Shown piece after piece: positions 8,535 through 15,196 of a DNA stretch of 15,861 nucleotides. The stretch spans positions 116,732-132,592 of the forward strand of contig MU069504.1 in assembly GCA_002284615.2 (NCBI GenBank). Reading direction: 5' to 3'. The DNA comes from Dunaliella salina. Taxonomy: Eukaryota > Chlorophyta > Chlorophyceae > Chlamydomonadales > Dunaliellaceae. Position 1 is the stretch's first letter. Every line of letters starts with the position of its first letter. The notes beneath the pieces are model-generated. The model had not been told where the DNA came from. It saw only the letters and a program-made list of their open reading frames with translations, and did no database searches. A program made the position numbers and the translations under genes.

Positions 8535-8615
8535 CTCACCCCTCAGCCCGGCCACTGAGCTTTGCATCTGGGAGCGCACGCTGTCCATGTCTTTACGAAG
8601 CTCCATCACAACCGC
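8535..8615 (-). CDS. Exon of coiled-coil protein gene
   Basis: An 81-nt, 27-codon exon with phase 0 in and out. The acceptor is CTCTTTTTAG and the donor GTAAGG. Translation begins AVVMELRKDMDSVRSQMQSS and ends GLRGE. V3, L6, M10, V13, M17, S20 and L24 fall exactly on 3-4 spacing, with charged residues in the other positions, the clearest heptad pattern in the window. The acceptor is preceded, after only 7 nt, by about 37 CA units in transcript orientation. This microsatellite occupies the place where the branch point and pyrimidine tract would normally be. Family unknown. Confidence 0.78.
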
Positions 8616-8617
8616 CT

Positions 8618-8623
<6 letters not shown>

Positions 8624-8701
<78 letters not shown>

Positions 8702-8708
8702 TGTGTGT
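8624..8708. repeat. (GT)n microsatellite next to a splice acceptor
   Basis: About 37 pure GT units followed by GCGCGTGTGTGT. In the minus-strand transcript it reads (CA)n and ends within 9 nt of the exon at 8615-8535. Confidence 0.97.
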
Positions 8709-9010
8709 CATGAGCTCATGGGCACGAAATGTTGTTTTATGATCAGATGCCTCAAGGAATGGCCTATATGTGCGAGCTTGCCCCATAACCACCGCATGTC
8801 TTTTCTCTCGGCCAGACTTTCTTGGGGCCAGGCATCTTTGTGTAATGCATATGGTCCTGCCTGCCACATTGCATTAGGGAAATGACCTCCAGCCATGTAG
8901 TTTGGCTGCTCGGTAGTATTACAAAGGGAACCCCTAAGCTCGGAAATGAAAGGATAAGTGCCATTGTCTTGGTCTTGTAAGAAACGATGGACATCCTCAG
9001 AATAGCTCAA
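8708..9010 (-). CDS. Unidentified open frame, possibly decayed coding sequence
   Basis: An open frame of 100 codons from a TTG, with no ATG at its head. It has a mixed, protein-like composition (aromatics, charged residues, no low complexity). Immediately upstream, in a different frame (about 9011-9163), a second protein-like stretch follows a TATAG acceptor-like site and ends at a TGA 22 nt before this frame begins, as if one base had been lost or gained. It could be a fragment of an old transposon ORF in the intron, or chance. No domain is recognised. Confidence 0.15.
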   Translation of the reverse strand: MSYSEDVHRFLQDQDNGTYPFISELRGSLCNTTEQPNYMAGGHFPNAMWQAGPYALHKDAWPQESLAERKDMRWLWGKLAHIGHSLRHLIIKQHFVPMSS

Positions 9011-9244
9011 GAAAAATAGAAGACGCCTGCATTGTCTGTAGGTACTCTATGCTCTTGGGGTAAGCCTGGAAAGAGATGTTCAAATTTCCTCAGAGAGAAG
9101 ACCTCCTGCCTGCCATCATTGCCACATGCTGTGACTGATGGCTTCTTCCTGTAAACCTATACCAAAGGGTCCGGCCTGCCACCATTGTCATGCACTTGAA
9201 GATATGTTGATAAAATGTGTTTTCAAGGAATGCTGCAAGGTCGC

Positions 9245-9600
9245 TTGCACAGGCTGTGAGGCCTCAGGGGAGGGACCAGCTCGACAAGCTGTGTGACTCA
9301 AGCTGACCAGCTTGGCAAGCTGTGTGACTCACTAGAGGCTTCAGGAGGGAACAGTAACATATATTTTGGTTTTCTTAACTTTATCATGTGCCATCCCACA
9401 TTTGAGTATTATATGGTATTTTCCTACAGTTGAATACCAAGTGGCGAGCCGGACGAGTTGTGTGTCGCAGGAAGCTCAGAGGCCTCAGGAGTGCGCAACT
9501 GGATGAGCTGTGTGACCCAAGCAGCTGTGAGCCCTCTAGAGGGTCAAGCTAGAAAAGCTGTATGGCCCACGAAGCTGTCAAGAGGCTGCAGAAGAGAAGC
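9245..9600. repeat. Degenerate AGCTGTGTGACTCA repeat, two blocks
   Basis: Blocks at about 9250-9345 and 9440-9600 share CAAGCTGTGTGACTCAAGC, GAGGCCTCAGG and AGCTGTGTGACCC with spacing of about 31-40 bp. They are separated by an AT-rich stretch. The array is strongly diverged. Confidence 0.55.
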
Positions 9601-9731
9601 TACAAATGTCCATGCACGTGTCTTTTGGGTTATTGCACTGCCAGATCCCTCTAACAAATATTTCGTCAATTGACATCCTTGATCAGGTATTTCCTGTGGC
9701 TTGCACCGGTTCCAGATGCTTCCATAACAAC

Positions 9732-9880
9732 CAAGTGCACTGGGTGCAAAAACAGTGTCACGGTACCATGATGCAAATTGAGACAAAGTCTAATAAGTCA
9801 CGGATCCATGGATTACAGGTTACTCAACTTGCATCATGGTATCGTGACACCGTGTTTACATCCAGGCTACAAGGTGTAGG
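9732..9880. repeat. Imperfect palindrome of about 140 bp (foldback or MITE-like)
   Basis: The left arm at about 9740-9782 (GTGTCACGGTACCATGATGC, then AAATTGAG) is matched by the reverse complement of the right arm at about 9823-9867 (CTCAACTTGCATCATGGTAT, then CGTGACAC) with few mismatches. Weaker pairing extends outward to the CCAAGTGCACTGGG and CAGGCTACAAGG ends. The loop holds a TCCATGGA palindrome at 9805-9812. The transcript of either strand would fold into a long hairpin. No target-site duplication is evident. Confidence 0.75.
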
Positions 9881-10329
9881 AGGCTGCCCTTTCAGAGGGG
9901 GAGGTCAGACAGGTAACATGAGTAGACAGAGGAACACACACTGGCTGGGAGGCCTTGGAGGCCTGCGGGAAGGCCCAGAAGGATACATGTTCAGGAGCAA
10001 ATGGTTAGACAGCTAACAAACCAGGCTTACTGCCTGGCACCTGGGGTGCTCGGCACACATGTGGTAAAGATTGACAGAAACAAAAACACACAGAGGCTGG
10101 GAGGAAAAAAATCTCCCTACTACGAATGCAGGCATGATTTGAATTGTAAAACAAATGAAAAGGACTCGTAAGCCCTTGGTATGCTCTCTGCGAATGGGAT
10201 GTGTGGGGCTTGCCTCCATTTTGACTCTGAAATGAGACTTGCATATTCCGAAAAGTCACAACATTCATTCAGAGACGGATCATTTCCGTCTCCGCATTGG
10301 CACAGCCTCCAGGAGTGGAATTTCAAGGG
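9881..10329. other. Intron-like stretch, nothing recognised
   Basis: Contains two similar blocks, AACACACACTGGCTGGGAGG near 9932 and AACACACAGAGGCTGGGAGG near 10084. I see no exon with paired splice sites and no RNA gene. Confidence 0.4.
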
Positions 10330-10960
10330 GCTGCAGATGAGAGGGACAGCACAGCTTGTGATCCTCATGAGGCGGAGATCAGGGACAGGGTGTGAGAAAT
10401 TATGTATATTGTGGTCTCTCATGGCATGATGCAGGATTGGAGGGGCTCAGGATGTGAGAGGCAGCACACCGCATAATTTCAATGAGACAGCTTGTATTTT
10501 GATGTAAATGAGAAACAGCATATCCCATGATCCCAACAAGAGACAGGACATCTTGTGATCTTAATAAGGGGAAGCATATATCGTGATGTTTAAAAGAGAC
10601 GGCACATCCCGTGATCTTCATGAGAGACAGTGCATGGCAAGATTTTCATGAGCAGGAATGACCGTGATCCCAATCAGAGACAGCACATCTTGTGACCTTC
10701 ATGGAAGACAGCACACCTCGCAATCTCCAGAAAAAGCACATCTTGAGATCTTTGTTAGGAACAGCACACTGCGTGATCTTCATGAGAGGCATCACATCTC
10801 GTTATTTCAATAAAGGAAGCACATCTTGTGCTCTCTTTGAGCCAAACATGAATGGCAGGACGCGAAAAACAATCGATGTTGTGGTCTTCATGAGCCGGAT
10901 TGCAGAAGTTCGTTCACGACATAAGAGATGGTACATGATGTGATTAGTCTCCACTAGCAG
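10330..10960. repeat. 28-bp minisatellite, about 20 diverged copies
   Basis: Units of about 27-29 bp based on GAGACAGCACATCTTGTGAT followed by CTTCATGA. The best-preserved copies are between 10545 and 10800. The block edges share GCAGGATTGG, a GAGCT-type block and TGTGAGAG (near 10432 and 10960), which may mark a larger repeat. Stops occur on both strands. Confidence 0.85.
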
Positions 10961-10984
10961 GATTGGTGGAGCTTAGGGCGTGAG

Positions 10985-11034
10985 AGAAAAAGAGAGAGAG
11001 AGAGAGAGAGGGGGGGGGGGGGGGGGGGGGGGGG
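10985..11034. repeat. (GA)n followed by a G25 run
   Basis: GAGAGAAAAA, about 10 GA units, then 25 consecutive G residues at 11010-11034. A homopurine tract of this type can form triplex or G-quadruplex structures. In the minus-strand transcript it reads C25(UC)n, about 95 nt behind the donor of the exon at 11224-11129. The length of such a run is error-prone in sequencing. Confidence 0.95.
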
Positions 11035-11128
11035 AGGGAGCACAAGACAGGAAATGCCCACAGATTAAAAGCAGTTTATAGGAAGTCAGGGCAGTTCCTG
11101 AAGAAAAAAGGTGGAACCAAAACCACAC

Positions 11129-11224
11129 CTGCATTTGTTGCTCAAGTCCGGCGGCGATGCTGGCCTTCTGACCTGCCACTCGGCTCTCCAACATGGATTC
11201 AGTATTCCTTTCTGCACTCTCCAC
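11129..11224 (-). CDS. Exon of coiled-coil protein gene
   Basis: A 96-nt, 32-codon exon with phase 0 in and out, between the acceptor GCTGCCCATAG and the donor GTGTGG. Translation begins VESAERNTESMLESRVAGQK and ends LEQQMQ. L12, V16, Q19 and I23 follow 4-3-4 heptad spacing with L27 and M31 after a stutter, and charged residues are abundant. It precedes the exon at 8615-8535 and follows the one at 12145-12017, with compatible phases at both joins. The acceptor's pyrimidine tract is weak, which lowers confidence. No family is recognised. Confidence 0.62.
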
Positions 11225-11332
11225 CTATGGGCAGCGAAAGTACACAAGTACACAGCTCCTTTGTAAGTAGGGAAGCCTCAAAGATTAAGGACCCTGCCAG
11301 CAATCCAAAGCCTTTCCCAGCACGCTTTTTTC

Positions 11333-11855
11333 TGCATCCACATGCATCTATCCATGCAAGCATGCCCAGGGCTCCACATGTTGCATTCACATGCATCCAT
11401 CCATGCATGCATGCCTGGGAATCCGCATGCTTCATCCAAATGTATCCTAACATGCATGCCAAGGGATCCACATGCTGCATCCACAAGCATCCTACCATCC
11501 ATGCATGCCAAGGGATCCTTATGCAGAATCCACAAGCATCCTACAATCCATGCATGCATGTGCACGAATCCACATGCTGCATCCACATGCATCCATCCAT
11601 GCATGCATGCATGCATGCATGCGCAGAAATCCACATGCGGCATCCACAAGCATCCATTCATCCATGCAAGCATGCACACCCTCAATCCACATGTTTTATC
11701 CACATGCATCCTACCATCCATTCATGCCCAGGAGTTCCACATGCTGCATCCACATGTATCCATCCAACCATGCATGCATGCATGCATGCATGCCCAGGGA
11801 TCCACATGCTGCATCCACAAGTATCCAACCATGCATGCATCCACATTCTTCTACC
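11333..11855. repeat. 45-65 bp minisatellite with internal CATG expansions
   Basis: About ten units starting ATCCACATGCTGCATCCACA and continuing GCATCCTACCATCCATGCAT with a GCCCAGGG-type tail. Length varies because the internal ATGC and ATCC tetranucleotide runs expand and contract (for example near 11601 and 11774). Several plus and minus frames stay open and yield His, Cys, Met, Ala and Ser-rich peptides, including a 259-codon plus frame. I regard these as artefacts. Confidence 0.93.
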
Positions 11856-12016
11856 TACAGAACCAGCACCCAGGCCTCCACACAAACATTCTGCATTCTT
11901 TTTTTCCTGGCAGGCGCCCCCACCTGGCCGAGCAGCAAAAAGCCCAGCAGTAATGCTTTTGGACTGGTGGCTGAAGTCTCCAAACATTGTAACCTTTCTC
12001 TCTTAGGCGTCCCCAC

Positions 12017-12145
12017 CTGCCGCTTCAGCTTGTCAATGTCCGCCTGTAACTTTCCGATGTGCAGCATGCGCGCCTCATCTTCTTTCTGCGCAGCCTCCCT
12101 GCTCCCACTCCGTTTACGCTCCCTCTCCTCCTGCTTCGCTTGTGC
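12017..12145 (-). CDS. Exon of coiled-coil protein gene
   Basis: A 129-nt, 43-codon exon with phase 0 in and out, between the acceptor ATCCTCTTGCAG and the donor GTGGGG. Translation begins AQAKQEERERKRSGSREAAQ and ends DIDKLKRQ. The first half is highly charged (Glu, Arg, Lys). The second half shows I30, L33, I37 and L40 on 3-4-3 spacing, a classic heptad run. It is the downstream-most and only fully intact member of an array of seven related acceptor-plus-exon copies extending to about 12940. A copy of the exon end and donor (CCAG, then GTGGGGGCGCC) also recurs near 11920-11932, just downstream. It is very probably coding, but the parent family is unknown. Confidence 0.75.
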
Positions 12146-12940
12146 CTGCAAGAGGATCCACATTCAAGCATGACCATGTCAGATCCTTGTTCCTTCTTCC
12201 CACTCTGCTCCCACTCTGTTCCCGCTCACTCTCCCCACCCAGCTCCAACTCTGGTTCCGCTCCCTCTCCTCCTACTTAACTTGTGCCTGTGTAAGGAAAC
12301 AACCAGAGTCAAGGATGACCACGTCAGATCCTTGTTCCTTCTTCCCACTTTGTTTCCGCTCCCTCCTCCCACTCTGCTCCCACTCTGTTTCTGCTCCCTC
12401 TCCTCCTGCTTCACTTGTACTTGTGCAAGGGACAACCAAAGTCAAGCATGACTACGTCAGATCCTTGTCTCTTTTTCCTTGTGCACCCTCTCGGCCCTCA
12501 ATCCGCTCGCATGCCCTCACCTTTCCCTTGACTCAAACCTGCAAAAGGGAACGCAGCCATGCATAATCACATCAGACCTGCGCCAATCACAATCACATCA
12601 GATCCATGTTCCTTCTTCCTGCGAACCCTCCCAGCTCTAAATCTGCTCGCACTGCGTCTCCTTCTCCTTAACTCATGCCTGCAAAAGGGAACTGTTACAC
12701 ACGTGGAGGGCCCATTGCCCGCGATTTAACAAGATAATCAAATGCCACAGGGATGCAGCCGAGCATAACCACAACAGATCTGTGCGACCTCCTCGTTATG
12801 CACAGCCTTCCTGTACTCGCTCTCGTTATGCTTCCGCTCCATATCCTCCTGCGTTGCGTGTGCCTGTGCAAGGGGCTGCAAAAAAGTGCAACTTTTTCCC
12901 TGCACAGCCTCCCTGCTCTCATTTTACTTTACTTGCGCAA
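12146..12940 (-). pseudogene. Array of six related copies of the 12145-12017 exon
   Basis: Acceptor-like starts align at about 12286, 12420, 12538, 12678, 12863 and 12938 (spacing 118-185, last 75). Copies at 12286, 12538 and 12678 keep a good CAG acceptor but hit TAG or TGA at codon 5, 2 and 2. The copy at 12420 is open and similar in protein (VQVKQEEREQKQSGS) but has lost its CAG. The copy at 12863 is open with a good acceptor. The copy at 12938 starts with stop codons. Shared inter-copy sequence reads GAAGGAACAAGGATCTGACG, then TGGTCATGCTTGA, in transcript orientation. Confidence 0.7.
12789..12863 (-). CDS. Candidate open copy of the duplicated coiled-coil exon
   Basis: The acceptor CCCTTGCACAG is followed by an open frame in phase 0, AHATQEDMERKHNESEYRKA then VHNEE, and a possible GTCGCA donor. 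The peptide aligns with the exon at 12145-12017 (AQAKQEERERKRSGS and REAAQ), which supports shared ancestry and frame. The donor is poor, and the frame otherwise runs to a stop about 16 codons later. It may be a real upstream exon of the same gene or a relic that has stayed open. Confidence 0.35.
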
Positions 12941-13044
12941 GTGCAAGAAGCTGCCAGAGACGTCAGTGCTCTGGTCGACTTCAAAGTGAGAACTCCCAGC
13001 GAGCAGCCCCTCTGCAGGCTAGTAAGGAGCAGCCCACTGTGATT

Positions 13045-13336
13045 AGAGACCACCCAGGCTTCAAGCGGCAGCGGCAGCAAAAGGCAGCAGCATAGAGACC
13101 ACCTAGGCTGCTGCAAGCGGCAGCAGCAGCAAGCAGCAGCAGCATAGAGACCACCTAGGCTGCTGCAAGCGGCAGCAGCAGCAAGCGGCAAGAACATAGA
13201 GACCACCCAGGCTGCATCAGGCGGCAGCGGCAGCAGAGGCAACAGCCTTGGAGACCACAAGGCTGCATCAAGCGGCAGCGGCAGCAAGCGGCAACAACAA
13301 AGAGACCACCTAGAGACCACATGGAGACCACCTAAA
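13045..13336. repeat. 52-bp minisatellite, five copies plus partial
   Basis: Units begin AGAGACCACCTAGGCTGCTG and continue CAAGCGGCAGCAGCAGCAAG, at 13045, 13094, 13146, 13198, 13250 and 13301 (spacing 49, 52, 52, 52, 51). The last unit collapses to three short AGACCACCT or AGACCACAT repeats. GCA and GCG triplets vary between copies. The minus strand is open through the block as Leu, Cys and Pro-rich peptide, which I attribute to the repeat. Confidence 0.93.
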
Positions 13337-13739
13337 GGTCCTGCATATGTAGATTTGGCTAGCTTTCCACAGGGGCAAGGACTCAAAGCAAGATGGCTGA
13401 CCTGACTCGTAAGTCCCATGGACTGCTGCATCTCGAAAGCCACACACAGCCACGGCTGCTCCCCAGTCCTTGCTTGTGAAGGCAGCAGCTGGCTGCACCT
13501 TTTTTTTGCTGTAGTGCCAAGCACTGGTTGAACCCCTTTCTTTGCAGGTGGCATGTACGCTAAAGCTGGGCTGCATCCCGGCGAGTGCACTGTACGCTCA
13601 ACGCTCCTCTCACACGTCTGCACTAATCACAGCCACGATGATCATCTGAAGAGCCTGATGGCATCTACGCTGATCAAACCCACAATTTGACCAGTTGAAG
13701 GTCCTCTTTGCATTTTCACTGACCACGCCCTGACCACAT
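13337..13739. other. Unique-looking stretch, no supported gene
   Basis: A TTTCTTTGCAG on the plus strand at about 13547 looks like an acceptor, but the frame after it is unremarkable. On the minus strand, MQQSMGLTSQ before a GTCAGC (about 13402-13437) would be phase-compatible with the coiled-coil gene but lacks a good acceptor. Confidence 0.4.
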
Positions 13740-14097
13740 CCTTGCTCTGATCACAGCCAGTAAACGTGTAGTTCCTTGCTCTGATCACAGCCAGCAGACG
13801 TGTAGTTCCTTGCTCTGATCACAGCCAGCAGACGTGTAGTTCCTTGCTCTGATCACAGCCAGTAAACGTATAGGTCCTTGCTCTGATCACAGCCAGTAAA
13901 CGTGTAATTCCTTGCTCTGATCACAGCCAGTAAACGTGTAGTTCCTTGCTCTGATCACAGCCAGTAGACGTGTAGTTCCATGCTCTGATCACAGCCAGTA
14001 AACATATAGTTCCTTGCTCTGATCACAGCCAGTAGACGTGTAGTTCCATGCTCTGATCACAGCCAGTAAACGTATAGTTCCTTGCTCTGATCACAGC
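13740..14097. repeat. 34-bp minisatellite, about 10.5 copies
   Basis: Near-identical units of CCTTGCTCTGATCACAGCCA followed by GTAAACGTGTAGTT, exactly 34 bp (for example 13740 and 13774). Variation is concentrated in the last 13 bases (GTAAACGTGTAG, GCAGACGTGTAG, GTAAACGTATAG, GTAGACGTGTAG). Each unit contains the palindrome TGATCA. The low divergence marks it as the youngest array in the window. Confidence 0.97.
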
Positions 14098-14750
14098 CAG
14101 CACACATGAGCAGATCTTGCTTCCTTACCCTGCTCACATCCAGCACTCATGCACAAGTCCTTGCTCTGATCTCAGACTTCAGCCAGGCCACATGCATGGG
14201 TCCCTGCTCTGATCACAGTAGAACATATGCATGTGCGGGTCCTCGCTCTGATTGTAGCCAGAGCACATGCATGGGTCCCTGCTCTGATCACAGCCAGCAC
14301 ACATGCGCAGATCTTGCTTCCTTACTCGGCTCACATCCAGCACACACGCACAAGTCCTTGCTCTGATATCAGATTTCAGCCAGGCCACATGCATGAGTCC
14401 CTGCTCTGATCACAGCCAGCACACATGCGCAGGTCCTTGCTCTGATCACAGTAGAACATATGTACGTGTAGGGCCTCGCTCTGATTGTAGCCAGTACACA
14501 TGCGCAGGCCCTTGCTCTGAGCACAGCCAGTACATATGCGCAGGTCCTGCTTCCTTGTCTGATGCACAGCTAGTGCACGTGCTGACGTGCTGGTCCTTGC
14601 TGTGATCACAGCCAGTAGACACGTGCGAGTCCTTGCCCTGTGCACAGCGAGTACACATGCGCAGGTTCTTGCTCCGATAACAGCCGGCACATACGCGCAA
14701 GCCCTTGCTCCGATCAGAACCAGCACACATGCGCAGGTCCTTGTGCATCC
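14098..14750. repeat. Diverged 34-bp family with a 197-bp higher-order repeat
   Basis: The same CTTGCTCTGATCACAGCCAG core continues with a CACACATGCGCAGGT-type tail. A composite block starting CACACATGAGCAGATCTTGC at 14101 recurs at 14298 (197 bp). Both copies include TTCCTTAC, CTCACATCCAGCAC, a variant GATTTCAGCCAGGCCACATG and GTAGAACATATG. After about 14500 single units decay gradually. Confidence 0.9.
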
Positions 14751-14762
14751 AGGGAATGAGTT

Positions 14763-14902
14763 CCCAGCCTCAATTCGCAGGTGTGGGTATCGTGGTGGAA
14801 TTGTCAAAACGTTTTGGTAACCTGGGTCTTGTGGACCATAGCCCCAAAGGAACGACAGGGACCACTCTGACGGGCCAAGACTCTTGGTGTGGGTTTTGTT
14901 AA
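14763..14902 (+). CDS. Possible short coding fragment, unidentified
   Basis: After the acceptor-like TCAATTCGCAG the plus frame reads about 43 codons (GVGIVVELSKRFGNLGLVDH, then a Gly/Thr-rich part ending SWCGFC) to a TAA. The composition is protein-like and unlike the flanking repeats. No ATG or matching donor is visible and no domain is recognised. It may belong to the retrotransposon remnant downstream or to an exon of a plus-strand gene. Confidence 0.2.
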
Positions 14903-14970
14903 ACTAACTCCTTTTGCTTCCTTTGGATCTCGCCATCAACACTGACCATATTAAGTGCAAACAAGCTTAT

Positions 14971-15147
14971 CGTAAAGTCCACGCTCTGTCACCGTAAAGC
15001 CCATGCTCAGTCATCGGAAAGCCCACACCCAGCCACCGTAAAGCCTGCACTCAGTCATCGCAAAAGCCCACACTCAGTCATCGCAAAGCCCACACTCAGT
15101 CATTGTAAAAGCCCACACTCAGTCATTGTAAAGCCCACGCTCTGATA
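14971..15147. repeat. 22-bp minisatellite, about 8 copies
   Basis: Units of CGTAAAGCCCACACTCAGTCAT, 22-23 bp, first at 14971 and 14993. Variants are TCATCGCAAAAGCCC and TCATTGTAAAGCCC. It ends abruptly at CTCTGATATAAGAG before the retrotransposon remnant. Confidence 0.93.
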
Positions 15148-15196
15148 TAAGAGTGGCACATGCGTGTGGAGCCCACCAAGTGTGCCTCCTTGGAAC

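Noticed and set aside
10017..10140. Possible SINE or tRNA-derived sequence
   Set aside because: I found no A-box and B-box pair at proper spacing, no cloverleaf, and no poly-A or target-site duplication.
11227..12006. Plus-strand ORF of 259 codons rich in His, Cys, Met and Ala
   Set aside because: It lies mostly on the 45-65 bp minisatellite, other frames are open too, and it overlaps supported minus-strand exon sequence at its end.
13402..13437. Possible first exon of the coiled-coil gene (MQQSMGLTSQ before GTCAGC, minus strand)
   Set aside because: Phase is compatible, but there is no good acceptor and too few residues to judge, and the donor is poor.
12919..13623. Minus-strand ORF of 234 codons
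   Set aside because: Half of it is the 52-bp repeat (Leu, Cys and Pro-rich). The remainder has no domain and crosses a GC-rich unique region where chance ORFs are expected.
13740..14097. 34-bp array as a CRISPR-like repeat-spacer array
   Set aside because: The whole 34-bp unit is repeated with minor changes. There are no unique spacers, no cas genes, and the context is eukaryotic.
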